Positions 17,251 through 25,850 of a DNA stretch of 64,000 nucleotides are shown one piece after another (positions within the stretch are counted from its first letter, which is position 1; each line of letters begins with the position of its first letter). The notes under the pieces are model-generated. The model was not told the DNA's origin. It worked only from the letters and a program-made list of their open reading frames with translations, and searched no databases. The DNA comes from Aeromicrobium phoceense (GTDB taxonomy: Bacteria > Actinomycetota > Actinomycetes > Propionibacteriales > Nocardioidaceae): positions 1,612,001-1,676,000 of the forward strand of contig NZ_JACEOG010000001.1 of NCBI RefSeq assembly GCF_013868155.1, in the 5' to 3' direction. A program made the translations under genes and the position numbers.

Positions 17251-18192
17251 ATGGCGCGCTACGTGACGTACTCGCAGACCGGCGGACCCGAGGTCCTCGA
17301 GCTGCACGAAGGCCCTGAGCCCACCCCCGGCGAGGGGACGGTGGTCGTCGAGATCCGGGCGGCGGGCGTGAACCCCATCGACATCAAGCTGCGGGCGGGC
17401 ATCCGGCCGTCGCCGCCGTTCGACGAGCCGCGCCGAGCGGGCTTCGACGGCGCGGGCGTCATCTCCGCCGTCGGTCCGGGTGTCGACGGCTGCGGCGTCG
17501 GCGATGCCGTGGTCGTGCAGAACACGCAGGGCACCTACGCGACCCACGTGGTGGCGTCGCCGGGGAACCTCACCGCTCTGCCCTCCGGCGTGGACTTCGA
17601 GGTCGCCGCCGCGCTCGGCGTGCCGGTCTCCACCGCGTACCAGGTGCTGCGGTCGCTGGGCGTCGAGACGGGCGACCGGCTGCTCCTGCACGGCGGGTCC
17701 GGAAGCGTCGGCCAGGCCGTCATCCAGCTGGCGCGCTCCTTCGGGGCCGAGATCGTCGCTACGGCGGGGTCGCGCAACCACGACCGCCTGCGCGAGCTGG
17801 GCGCCGTCCCGGTCGCCTACGGCGAGGGGCTGCTGGACCGGCTGCGCGAGGCCGCGCCCGAGGGCTTCACGGTCTCGCTTGACTGCGCGGGCACCGAGGA
17901 GGCGCTCGCGGCGAGCATGGAGCTGGTCGACCACACGCGGATCGGCACGATCGTGCAGGGTGCGCAGTACCACGAGCTCGGCCTGCAGGCCTGGTCCGGC
18001 GGCTCGCCCGAGCCGCTGACCCCCGAGCAGCAGGGATGGCGCGACGAGGCCGTCGCGGCCGTGCTGCCCCTCGTCGCCGCCGGCGCGTTCGAGGTCGAGA
18101 TCGGGCGGGTCATGCCGCTGGACGACGTCGTCGAGGCGCACCGGATCAGCGAGCGTGGGGCCGTGCGGGGAAAGATCGTCCTCGTCCCCTGA
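17251..18192 (+). CDS. NADP-dependent oxidoreductase, quinone oxidoreductase (zeta-crystallin) type
   Basis: A 313-residue medium-chain dehydrogenase/reductase without zinc ligands. It shows the N-terminal GroES-like fold (GGPEVLELHEGPEPTPGEGTVVVEIRAAGVNPIDIKLRAG), the nucleotide-binding GGSGSVGQAVIQLARSFGAE near residue 150, and the C-terminal HRISERGAVRGKIVLVP. Probably reduces quinones or enals with NADPH. The ATG at 17251 is 6 nt after CAGACT, compatible with a leaderless start. Confidence 0.88.
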   Translation: MARYVTYSQTGGPEVLELHEGPEPTPGEGTVVVEIRAAGVNPIDIKLRAGIRPSPPFDEPRRAGFDGAGVISAVGPGVDGCGVGDAVVVQNTQGTYATHVVASPGNLTALPSGVDFEVAAALGVPVSTAYQVLRSLGVETGDRLLLHGGSGSVGQAVIQLARSFGAEIVATAGSRNHDRLRELGAVPVAYGEGLLDRLREAAPEGFTVSLDCAGTEEALAASMELVDHTRIGTIVQGAQYHELGLQAWSGGSPEPLTPEQQGWRDEAVAAVLPLVAAGAFEVEIGRVMPLDDVVEAHRISERGAVRGKIVLVP

Positions 18193-18267
18193 GTCGTCCC
18201 CGGCGTCCACAGCCGGCCCACAAGCGAGCCACACCGACCGCTGACGCTGCGTTGGTGTGCTGTTCAC

Positions 18268-18819
18268 ATGAACTCGTACCTGGGCTACGCAGCCGATCTC
18301 GTCGCCATCACCGTGATGGTCTTCGTCCTGTTCCTGCCGCGCGGCGGCCGTCGCGAGCTGGTGGTGGCCTACCTCGCGGTCAACGTCGGCGTCCTCGCCG
18401 TCGCCGCCGTGCTGTCCTCGAGTGGCGTGAGTGCCGGACTCGGTCTCGGGATCTTCGGCGTGCTGTCGATCATCCGGCTGCGCTCGGAGGAGCTCTCGCA
18501 GCGCGAGGTCGCCTACTACTTCGTCGCTCTGGCACTCGGCCTGCTGGGAGGACTGGCCCCGGCCGACTCCTGGCTCGCGCCGGGTCTGATGGTGGCGCTG
18601 CTGGCGGTGCTGTGGATCGGTGACCACCAGCGGCTCGCGGGTGGTGGTGGCGGCGGTCAGGAGCTCGTCATCGACCGGGCGATCACCGACCCGTCGGAGC
18701 TGGCCTCCCACCTCACCGTCCTCCTGGGCGCCGAGCCGGGGAAGATCGAGGTGCGCCGGACCGATCTCGTCAACGACACGACGACGCTCGTCGTTCGTGG
18801 CCTGGGCGGCTCCCGATGA
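18268..18819 (+). CDS. DUF4956 membrane protein
   Basis: A 183-residue protein with four predicted membrane helices in residues 5-122 (VAITVMVFVLFLP, LVVAYLAVNVGVLAVAAVL, LGLGIFGVLSIIRLRSEEL, ALALGLLGGLAP and following) and a soluble C-terminal domain. GIFGVLSIIRLRSEELSQREVAYYFVALALG is the DUF4956 signature. Genes of this family commonly sit beside VTC-type polyphosphate polymerase domains, as here: the next start overlaps its stop (ATGA). Function is unknown; a role in the membrane as partner of the VTC enzyme is inferred. Two 11-bp units starting GTT (18251, 18262) before the ATG are a weak PHO-box-like match. Confidence 0.85.
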   Translation: MNSYLGYAADLVAITVMVFVLFLPRGGRRELVVAYLAVNVGVLAVAAVLSSSGVSAGLGLGIFGVLSIIRLRSEELSQREVAYYFVALALGLLGGLAPADSWLAPGLMVALLAVLWIGDHQRLAGGGGGGQELVIDRAITDPSELASHLTVLLGAEPGKIEVRRTDLVNDTTTLVVRGLGGSR

Positions 18820-19571
18820 CCCTCCTGGCCCAGCGGCTGGAGCCGGTCGGGCTCGCCGAGCTGGTGCAGGACGCGGCGCTGCTGACGCGTGTCGACCGCA
18901 AGTACCTCGTGCGGGCCGATGCCGTGGATGAACTGCTGGAGGACGCTCCCGCCGGCACGCGCGAGCTGGAGATCGACGGTCTCCGGACGTTCGCCTACCG
19001 CTCGACGTACCTCGACACCCCGGACCTGGCCGCCTACCACCTGGCCGGCCGCGGCCGGCGCCGCCGGTTCAAGGTCCGGTCGCGCGCCTACGAGGACACG
19101 GGTACCTGCTGGCTCGAGGTGAAGGTGCCCGGTCCACGCGGCACGACGGCCAAGGAGCGGATCGAGCACCCCGATCCGGGACGGGTGCCGCTCGGGCGCG
19201 AGGCCCGGACGTTCGTCGACGCGGCCCTGGCCCGAGGCGGAGTGACCGGCGTGCGCGCCGCCGACCTGGAGCCCGTGGTCGTGACCTCGTACCGCCGGCG
19301 GACGCTGCTGCTTCCCGACGGGAGCCGCGTGACGATCGACCTCGACCTCGGGTGGACCGACGAACGCGCGTGTCGCGGGACTCGCCTCCACCGGCCCGGC
19401 CTGGCGATCGTCGAGACCAAGAGCCGCTCCAGCCCGTCGGCGTTCGACCGGCTGCTCTGGCGTCGCGGGCACCGACCCACCACCCTCTCGAAGTTCGCGG
19501 TCGGTCTGGCCGCGCTCGACCCCGACCTGCCGCCCCTGAAGTGGGCGCGAACCCTCAAGGAGATCCGATGA
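18816..19571 (+). CDS. VTC domain protein (putative polyphosphate polymerase)
   Basis: A 251-residue protein matching the VTC domain, the catalytic tunnel domain of yeast polyphosphate polymerase Vtc4 and of bacterial relatives. Visible tunnel elements include the early RVDRKYLVRAD, RSTYLDTPD, RRRFKVRSRAYEDTGTCWLEVKVP with alternating basic residues, VVTSYRRRTL, and the metal-binding style LAIVETKSRS. The lysine/arginine-rich strands fit phosphate-chain binding. It is coupled by 4-nt overlaps with both neighbours, so a membrane-protein / polymerase / surface-lipoprotein unit is likely. Enzymatic activity is inferred from family knowledge only. Confidence 0.85.
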   Translation: MTLLAQRLEPVGLAELVQDAALLTRVDRKYLVRADAVDELLEDAPAGTRELEIDGLRTFAYRSTYLDTPDLAAYHLAGRGRRRRFKVRSRAYEDTGTCWLEVKVPGPRGTTAKERIEHPDPGRVPLGREARTFVDAALARGGVTGVRAADLEPVVVTSYRRRTLLLPDGSRVTIDLDLGWTDERACRGTRLHRPGLAIVETKSRSSPSAFDRLLWRRGHRPTTLSKFAVGLAALDPDLPPLKWARTLKEIR

Positions 19572-21190
19572 CCACCCCGAACTGGAAGCGTCGCGTCGCG
19601 GCGTTCACCGCCGCCGCCGGACTGCTGCTGCTCGCTGCCTGCGGAGGTGGTGACGAGGCGTCGCAGGACGTGACGACCGGGGCCGTGACGGCCCAGCAGG
19701 CCCTCGCCGACAACGTCGCCCCGCACGCGAACCGCGACGACGCCGAGGACGCCGCGCAGTACGACGCGGCGAGCGCGATCAGCATCACGCTGGCCGACGG
19801 CGCGTCCACGACGTCGGACGACGCTGCTGTGGCGATCGACGGCGACACCGTGACGATCGGCGCGGCGGGGACGTACGTCCTCACGGGCTCGCTCGACGAC
19901 GGCCAGGTCGTGGTCGCCAGTGAGGGCGACGGTGAGGTGAAGCTGGTGCTCGACGGCGTCGGCATCACCTCGGAGGCCGACTCGCCGCTGGTGGTCACGC
20001 AGGCGGATGAGACGACCGTCGTCCTCGCCGAGGGGTCGCAGAACACGCTCGCCGACGGCGCGGACTCCGCGGCCGACGACGAGGAGGAGGACGCCGCGAA
20101 CGCGACGCTGTGGTCGTCGGACGACCTGACGATCGCGGGCGACGGCGCGTTGACCGTGACCTCACAGGCAGCCGACGGGATCACGGCCAAGGACGGCCTC
20201 GTCGTGCTGGGTGGCGAGATCAGTGTCGAGGCCGGCGACGACGGCATCCGCGGCAAGGACTACCTGGCACTCGACGGTGGGAGGATCTCGATCACGGCCG
20301 GGGGCGACGGGCTGAAGTCCGACGACGACACCGACGCGGGCACGGGGTACGTCCTGCTCGACGGTGCCGCGGTGACCGCGGACGTCGGCGACGACGGGGT
20401 CTCGGCCACCACGGACGTGCTGGTGGCATCGGGCTCGCTGGACGTCACCGCGACGGCGCCGTCGACCGAGGAGGACCCCTCGCCGAAGGGCCTCAACGCA
20501 GGCGCGGTGGTCGCGATCTCCGGGGGTGACGTCGTGGTCGACGAGTCCGAGGAGGCCGTCCAGGGCACGGTCGTCAGCATCACCGACGGCACGGTGGACC
20601 TCACGGCGACCGACGACGGGATCAACGCGTCCAGCGGATCGGGAGAGTCGATGGCGGCCGAGGACGGGGTCGATCTGGTGATATCGGGCGGCACCGTGAC
20701 GGTCGACGCCGAGGGCGACGGGCTGGACTCGAACGGCACCACCACGATCACCGGCGGAACGGTGGTGGTCGACGGGCCCACCCGTGACGGAAACGGGGCC
20801 CTCGATGCCGCCGGAGGCACGACCGTCGACGGTGGCTCCCTGCTCGCGGTCGGCAGCGGTGGGATGGCCGAGGCCCCGACGGAGAGCTCGAAGCAGGGTT
20901 GGCTGCAGGCGAGTCTGGGCACTGCAGCGGCCGGCGCGACGGTCACCGTGCTCGACGCGGAGGGCAACGAGGTCGCGACGCACACGCTGGCGAAGACCGC
21001 CGCGAACCTCCTGGTCGCCAGCGACGACATCGAGACCGGCACGTCCTACACGGTGCAGGTCGACGGTGAGGAGGTCGCCTCCGTCACCGCGGGCGAGAGC
21101 ACCGGGGGCGGGATGCAGGGCGGACGCGGCGGGGGAGGTCCCGAGGGCGGGCCCGGCGGCGACATGGCGCCGCCTGAGCGTCAACGCTGA
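19568..21190 (+). CDS. Cthe_2159-like beta-helix carbohydrate-binding lipoprotein
   Basis: A 540-residue exported lipoprotein: signal peptide with lipobox LLAAC (Cys near residue 22). The body is made of repeated short strands (GGEISVEAGDDGIRGKDYLALDGGRISITAGGDGLKSDD, and similar) separated by DDGI/DDG(L/V) turns with many Asp, a right-handed beta-helix pattern like Cthe_2159, a cellulose/polygalacturonate-binding protein of Clostridium. The Asp-rich turns suggest calcium binding. A C-terminal beta domain is followed by a Gly-rich tail. Ribosome binding site AAGGAG (19557-19562) precedes ATG 19568, which overlaps the VTC stop. Role at the cell surface is inferred from the operon. Confidence 0.85.
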   Translation: MTTPNWKRRVAAFTAAAGLLLLAACGGGDEASQDVTTGAVTAQQALADNVAPHANRDDAEDAAQYDAASAISITLADGASTTSDDAAVAIDGDTVTIGAAGTYVLTGSLDDGQVVVASEGDGEVKLVLDGVGITSEADSPLVVTQADETTVVLAEGSQNTLADGADSAADDEEEDAANATLWSSDDLTIAGDGALTVTSQAADGITAKDGLVVLGGEISVEAGDDGIRGKDYLALDGGRISITAGGDGLKSDDDTDAGTGYVLLDGAAVTADVGDDGVSATTDVLVASGSLDVTATAPSTEEDPSPKGLNAGAVVAISGGDVVVDESEEAVQGTVVSITDGTVDLTATDDGINASSGSGESMAAEDGVDLVISGGTVTVDAEGDGLDSNGTTTITGGTVVVDGPTRDGNGALDAAGGTTVDGGSLLAVGSGGMAEAPTESSKQGWLQASLGTAAAGATVTVLDAEGNEVATHTLAKTAANLLVASDDIETGTSYTVQVDGEEVASVTAGESTGGGMQGGRGGGGPEGGPGGDMAPPERQR

Positions 21191-21212
21191 GTTCACGCGA
21201 CGTTCAGCCGGG
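21191..21212 (+). promoter_or_regulatory. PHO-box-like direct repeat
   Basis: Two adjacent 11-nt units, GTTCACGCGAC and GTTCAGCCGGG, begin at 21191 and 21202. Actinobacterial PhoP binds direct repeats of 11 nt built around GTTCA(C), so this is a good candidate phosphate-starvation box, about 32 nt upstream of the phytase-like gene start. Confidence 0.55.
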
Positions 21213-21243
21213 GGCGGCCCGGCGTTGGCGCGAGGCCGACACA

Positions 21244-24051
21244 GTGACGCCCGTGTCACGTTCCCTCGCAGCCCTCGCCGGCGCCGCCGTGCTGGCCACG
21301 GCCCTCCCGCTCCTGTCCACCTCGGTCGCCGACGCGGCCCCCGAGAAGTCGTTCCACCGCCTCGCGACCTACCCGGTGTTCCAGAACGTGCCCCCGGGCA
21401 CGCCGGCCTCGGCCGAGACCGTCGCCGAGATCTCCGCGGTGTCCGACGACGGCAGGACGCTCGTCTACACCGACGCCCTCGGCAAGCGCATCGGCTTCCT
21501 CGACATCAGCGACCCCTCGAACCCGCGCGGTGACGGCTCGCTGTCGCTGGAGGAGCTCGGCGACGCCGACGACCAGCCCACCTCGGTGAGCATCGTCGGG
21601 AAGTACGTCCTGGTCGTCGTGGACACCTCGGCGTCCTTCACCGAGCCGAGCGGCCGCCTGGACGTCGTGCGGCTGTCCGACGGCGTCCGCGTCCGGAGCA
21701 TCGACCTGGCCGGCCAGCCCGACTCCATCGCGCTCGACGCCAAGAAGTCCGTCGCGGCCATCGCGATGGAGAACCAGCGCGACGAGGACTTCACCCCCGA
21801 CGGCCGCGCGAAGGGCGACCTGCCGCAGGCCCCGGGCGGCTTCGTGCAGCTGCTGGATCTCGAGGGCGGCCCCGCCGACTGGAGCCTGCGCCGCGTCGAC
21901 CTCGACGCGGACACGCTGGCAGCGGCCGGGATCGCCGAGCCGACCGACCCCGAGCCCGAGTACGTCTCGATCAACGGCAAGGGCACCCTCGCGGTGACCC
22001 TGCAGGAGAACAACGGGATCGTCCTGATCGACACCGCCACCGGCGAGGTCACGAAGGCCTTCAGCGCGGGCTCGGTCGACCTCACGGGCATCGACGCGAA
22101 GAAGGACGGCAAGATCTCGCTGACCGACTCGCTGCCGTCGGTCGTGCGTGAGCCCGACGCGATCGCGTGGATCGACGACGACCATCTCGCCACCGCGAAC
22201 GAGGGCGACTGGAAGGGCGGCAGCCGTGGCTGGACCGTGTTCGACACCGATGGCGACGTCGTGTGGGACGCCGGCAACACCTTCGAGCGCCTCGCCGTGA
22301 AGCACGGCCTGTACAACGACGACCGCGCCGCGAAGAAGGGCTCCGAGCCCGAGGGCCTGGCCGTCGCCGAGTTCGACGGCACCACCTACGCCTTCGTCGG
22401 CTCCGAGCGCAGCAACTTCGTCGCCGTCTACGACATGAGCGACCCCGCGAAGCCGGAGTTCGTCCAGGTGATGCCGACGACCAACGGACCGGAGGGCCTC
22501 CTGCCGATCCCGTCGCGCGGCCTGTTCGCAGTCTCCAGCGAGACCGATGACGCGAGCGTCTCCGTGCGCGCCACGGTCGGGCTCTACGCCTGGAAGCCCG
22601 GGAAGGCGGCCTTCCCGTCGATCCTCTCCGAGGACCAGGGCGGCGACCCGATCGGCTGGCAGGCGCTCGGCGCGCTGACCGCCGATCCCACCGACACGAG
22701 CACGCTGTGGACCGCCGCCGACACGGTGGTCAAGAACGGCACCCTCTACCGGGTCGACGTCTCCGCCTCGCCGCCGCGCATCACCGACACGGTGGCCGTG
22801 ACCGAGGGCGGCGCGCCCGCTCCGCTCGACATCGAGGGCCTGTTCAAGCGTCCGCAGGGCGGCTTCTGGCTGGCCTCGGAGGGCGCCACCGGCCCCGCGA
22901 ACGTGCTCGTGCGGACCGACGACGCGGGCGCGGTGCAGGAGCGCGTGAGCCTGCCCGCCGACATCACGGCGAAGCTCGGCAAGTGGGGCCTCGAGGGCGT
23001 CACCGCCACGACCGACGCCGCCGGCGAGCACGTCTGGTTCGCGCTCCAGCGCCCGCTCACGGGTGAGGACGTCGCACGGATCGGCCGCTACGACGTGGCC
23101 GACCAGACCTTTCACTGGTTCGGCTACGAGCTCGAGAACCCGCTGCGCGGCAGTGGCGACTGGGTCGGCCTGTCCGAGATCACGGCGATCGACGCCGACA
23201 CGTTCGCGGTCATCGAGCGCGACAAGCTGAACGGCCCGGCCGCGCGCAACAAGCGCATCTACACCGTGACGATCCCGAAGGACGCCGCCGAGGAGCTGCC
23301 GATCCTGGAGAAGCGCCTCGCGATCGACGTCCTCCCGCACCTGAGGGAGACGCAGGGCTGGACGCAGGAGAAGCTCGAGGGCTTCACGATCGCGGCGGAC
23401 GGCTCGCTCTACGGCGTCACCGACAACGACGGGCTCAAGGACGCCACGGGCGAGACCGTGTTCCTGCGTCTCGGCCGGGCCGCCGACGCGTTCGAGCAGG
23501 AGGTCGCCACGACGACGGGGCTGCGACTCTCGGCCTCGCGGGCCGAGTACGCGCAGCGGATCACCGCGACGGTCTCGGTCGGGGGAGCGGCTGCGGGTGC
23601 GGTCGAGCTGCGCGACGGCGCGAAGGTCGTCGCCCGAGCCAAGGTCGCCGGTGGCAGGGCCACCGTCACGCTGCCGAGGCTCGCAGTCGGGCGCCACAGC
23701 CTGACGGCACGGTTCACCGGGTCCGCGCTGGCGGCGGCCTCGACCAGCACGCCGGTGACCGTCACCGTCGTGAAGGCCTCGAGCCGCACTTCCCTCGCGG
23801 TCAAGCGAGCGGTGAAGCGTTCGAAGCCGGTCAAGGTGGTCGCGACGGTCCGCGCGGCGGGCCACCAGCCCACCGGCAAGGTCCGCTTCATGGCCGGCTC
23901 GAAGGTGCTGAAGACGGTGCGGCTGTCGAACGGGAAGGCCGTTGCAACGGTGAAGCTCCGCTCCAGCCAGCGGATCCGCGCGGTCTACCTCGGCTCGGAG
24001 CAGACCAAGGGCTCGACTTCGGCACGAACCGCGGTCACCGTCAGGCCATAA
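21244..24051 (+). CDS. Secreted phytase-like esterase with C-terminal Ig-like repeats
   Basis: A 935-residue secreted protein with a Sec signal peptide (SRSLAALAGAAVLATALPLL...ADAAPEKS). Residues about 40-440 form a beta-propeller-like region (TVAEISAVSDDGRTLVYTDALGKRIGFLDIS, GPEGLLPIPSRGLFAVSSE); residues about 440-740 match the esterase-like activity of phytase family (GWQALGALTADPTD, LDIEGLFKRPQGGFWLASEG, GLEGVTATTDAAGEHVWFALQRPL). The last 170 residues are two Ig-like Big_3-type repeats (VTVTVVKASSRTSLAVKRAVKRSKPVKVVATVRAAGHQPTGKV). It probably acts on extracellular phosphate esters. Start could also be GTG 21253. A PHO-box-like repeat is just upstream. Confidence 0.85.
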   Translation: MTPVSRSLAALAGAAVLATALPLLSTSVADAAPEKSFHRLATYPVFQNVPPGTPASAETVAEISAVSDDGRTLVYTDALGKRIGFLDISDPSNPRGDGSLSLEELGDADDQPTSVSIVGKYVLVVVDTSASFTEPSGRLDVVRLSDGVRVRSIDLAGQPDSIALDAKKSVAAIAMENQRDEDFTPDGRAKGDLPQAPGGFVQLLDLEGGPADWSLRRVDLDADTLAAAGIAEPTDPEPEYVSINGKGTLAVTLQENNGIVLIDTATGEVTKAFSAGSVDLTGIDAKKDGKISLTDSLPSVVREPDAIAWIDDDHLATANEGDWKGGSRGWTVFDTDGDVVWDAGNTFERLAVKHGLYNDDRAAKKGSEPEGLAVAEFDGTTYAFVGSERSNFVAVYDMSDPAKPEFVQVMPTTNGPEGLLPIPSRGLFAVSSETDDASVSVRATVGLYAWKPGKAAFPSILSEDQGGDPIGWQALGALTADPTDTSTLWTAADTVVKNGTLYRVDVSASPPRITDTVAVTEGGAPAPLDIEGLFKRPQGGFWLASEGATGPANVLVRTDDAGAVQERVSLPADITAKLGKWGLEGVTATTDAAGEHVWFALQRPLTGEDVARIGRYDVADQTFHWFGYELENPLRGSGDWVGLSEITAIDADTFAVIERDKLNGPAARNKRIYTVTIPKDAAEELPILEKRLAIDVLPHLRETQGWTQEKLEGFTIAADGSLYGVTDNDGLKDATGETVFLRLGRAADAFEQEVATTTGLRLSASRAEYAQRITATVSVGGAAAGAVELRDGAKVVARAKVAGGRATVTLPRLAVGRHSLTARFTGSALAAASTSTPVTVTVVKASSRTSLAVKRAVKRSKPVKVVATVRAAGHQPTGKVRFMAGSKVLKTVRLSNGKAVATVKLRSSQRIRAVYLGSEQTKGSTSARTAVTVRP

Positions 24052-24058
24052 TGGGCTG

Positions 24059-24631
24059 ATGCCCAAGATCTCCGCGCCCACGGTCGGCGCGCACCGCGAG
24101 GCGCAACGCGCCGCGCTGGTGCGCGCCGCCGAGGACGTCCTGCGGGAGGACGGCATCGCGGGGATCAAGCCGGGCACCGTCACCGAGCGCGCCGGGATGT
24201 CGCGGTCGAGCTTCTACGACTACTTCCCGTCGAAGGACGACCTGCTCGTCGCCGTGGCGATCGAGGCGTTCGACCGGTGGAACCGGGGCCTCGACGAGTC
24301 CATGGCGCAGGTCGAGCCGGGCCTCCCACGCCTGCGCGCTCTCGTCGACGCCACGATGCGGATGACCGCCGACGGTCACCATGGCCTCGCCGGTGCGCTC
24401 CGCCAGGCCGATCTCTCGCCGACGCGCTTCGACGACCTCATGGTCCTCCACGACGCGCTCATGCGGCCGGTCGCCGAGGTCCTCACGGAGCTCGGGATCC
24501 CGGACCGCTTCGTCCATCTCGTCCAGGGTGCACTCGGGTCGGGGGTCCAGCTCATCGAGCACGGCGCCGATGCCGGGACGACCGCCGACGACGTGTTCGC
24601 GATGCTCACGGCGGGACTGCCCCGGGACTGA
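24059..24631 (+). CDS. TetR/AcrR family transcriptional regulator
   Basis: A 190-residue regulator. The N-terminal HTH reads REAQRAALVRAAEDVLREDGIAGIKPGTVTERAGMSRSSFYDYFPSKDDLLVAV, a standard TetR fold with FYDYF in the recognition region. The C-terminal ligand domain is not assigned. ATG 24059 is 6 nt after CATAAT (24047-24052), giving a probable leaderless start that overlaps the end of the previous gene. It lies directly before an ABC exporter and two matching palindromes, so it is the likely repressor of that exporter. Confidence 0.9.
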   Translation: MPKISAPTVGAHREAQRAALVRAAEDVLREDGIAGIKPGTVTERAGMSRSSFYDYFPSKDDLLVAVAIEAFDRWNRGLDESMAQVEPGLPRLRALVDATMRMTADGHHGLAGALRQADLSPTRFDDLMVLHDALMRPVAEVLTELGIPDRFVHLVQGALGSGVQLIEHGADAGTTADDVFAMLTAGLPRD

Positions 24632-24647
24632 CGCGCTGGGAGCGTCT

Positions 24648-24683
24648 GACACACTGTCGGTATCTTCCCGACATAGTGTCGGG
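24648..24683. promoter_or_regulatory. Two phased operators for the TetR regulator
   Basis: GACACACTGTCGG (palindromic core 24648-24658) and CCCGACATAGTGTCGGG (24667-24683, 7-3-7 perfect palindrome) share the core GACA-N3-TGTCGG. Their centres at 24653 and 24675 are 22 bp apart, about two helical turns, so two dimers could bind on the same face. The site is just upstream of the ABC permease start. Confidence 0.7.
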
Positions 24684-24707
24684 ACGTTCCGACCCCGAGG
24701 GATGTGC

Positions 24708-25850
24708 ATGTTCCTAGCGCTGCGCGAGTTGCGGTTCGCCCGTGGCCGATTCGCCCTGATGGGTGCGGTGGTCTCGCTGATCTCCGTGCTCGTCGTCCTG
24801 CTCTCCGGACTGTCCACCGGACTCGTCAACGACGGCGTCTCCGGGCTCAAGGCCATGCCGGTCACCGCGTTCGCCTTCGACGAGGGGACGATGAAGGACA
24901 ACGCGTTCAGCCGCTCGATCATCGAGCCCGACCAGCTCGCCCCGTGGCGTGACGCCGACGGCGTCGAGGCCGCCGAGCCCCTGGGCGTGAGCATCGTCAA
25001 CAGCACGACCGACGCGGGGAAGCAGGTCGACCTCACGCTCTTCGGCGTCGACCCGAACGGCTTCCTGGCCCCGGCCACGTCCAGCGGTGACGGCATCGCC
25101 GGCGTGAACGGGATCGTCGTATCCGAGACGCTCGCCGACGACGGGGTCGAGATCGGCACCGTCGTGACGCTCGACCGGATCGACGTGGAGCTGACCGTCG
25201 TTGGGTTCACCGAGGGCCAGGCGACCTTCGGCCACGTCGACGTCGCGTACCTGCCGCTGGAGACCTGGCAGCTCATCGCCTCGAACTCCGTGCAGCCCGG
25301 CCCGCCGACGCAGGCCACCACCGCCGCCGTGGACTACCCCCTGTTCAGTGCCATCGCCGTGCAGGCGCAGGACGGCGCGGAGGTCGACTTCGCCGCGGCC
25401 GACCGCGCCGCCGGGACGACGAGCATGACGCTCACCGAGTCGTTCAACGCCTCGCCGGGCTACGAGGCCGAGACGATGACCCTCAGCATGATCCAGGTCT
25501 TCCTCTACGTGATCTGCGCGCTCGTCGTGGGCGCCTTCTTCACCGTCTGGACGATCCAGCGCGCCGGCGACCTCGCCGTGCTGCGGGCGATGGGCGCGTC
25601 CAGCCGCTACCTGCTGCGCGACAGCCTCGCCCAGGCGACCGTCGTCCTCCTGGTCTTCACCGGCATCGGCGTCGCGGCCGGCGTGGCGATGGGTGCGGTC
25701 ATGCCCGACGCGATGCCGTTCGAGCTCGAGGCGGGGCCGATCGCCGTCGCCTCCGCGCTGACGATCGCGCTGGGTCTGCTCGGCGCCGCCGTCTCCGTCC
25801 TGCGCATCACCCGGATCGATCCACTCGCCGCGCTGGGAGGCCGCCGATGA
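24708..25850 (+). CDS. ABC transporter permease, FtsX/MacB type
   Basis: A 380-residue permease with one N-terminal helix (FALMGAVVSLISVLVVLLSG), a large periplasm-side domain of about 220 residues, and three C-terminal helices (QVFLYVICALVVGAFFTVWTI, ATVVLLVFTGIGVAAGVAMGAV, AVASALTIALGLLGAAVSV), the MacB/LolC/FtsX topology. LRITRIDPLAALGGR is the usual C-terminus. Start ATG 24708 is spaced 6 nt from GAGGG (24697-24701); ATG 24702 is a poorer choice. Coupled by ATGA overlap to the ATPase gene. Substrate unknown. Confidence 0.9.
   Translation: MFLALRELRFARGRFALMGAVVSLISVLVVLLSGLSTGLVNDGVSGLKAMPVTAFAFDEGTMKDNAFSRSIIEPDQLAPWRDADGVEAAEPLGVSIVNSTTDAGKQVDLTLFGVDPNGFLAPATSSGDGIAGVNGIVVSETLADDGVEIGTVVTLDRIDVELTVVGFTEGQATFGHVDVAYLPLETWQLIASNSVQPGPPTQATTAAVDYPLFSAIAVQAQDGAEVDFAAADRAAGTTSMTLTESFNASPGYEAETMTLSMIQVFLYVICALVVGAFFTVWTIQRAGDLAVLRAMGASSRYLLRDSLAQATVVLLVFTGIGVAAGVAMGAVMPDAMPFELEAGPIAVASALTIALGLLGAAVSVLRITRIDPLAALGGRR

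Noticed and set aside
21256-24183. 975-codon minus-strand frame opposite the phytase-like gene
   Set aside because: Shadow of the real gene; no start signal, no domain.
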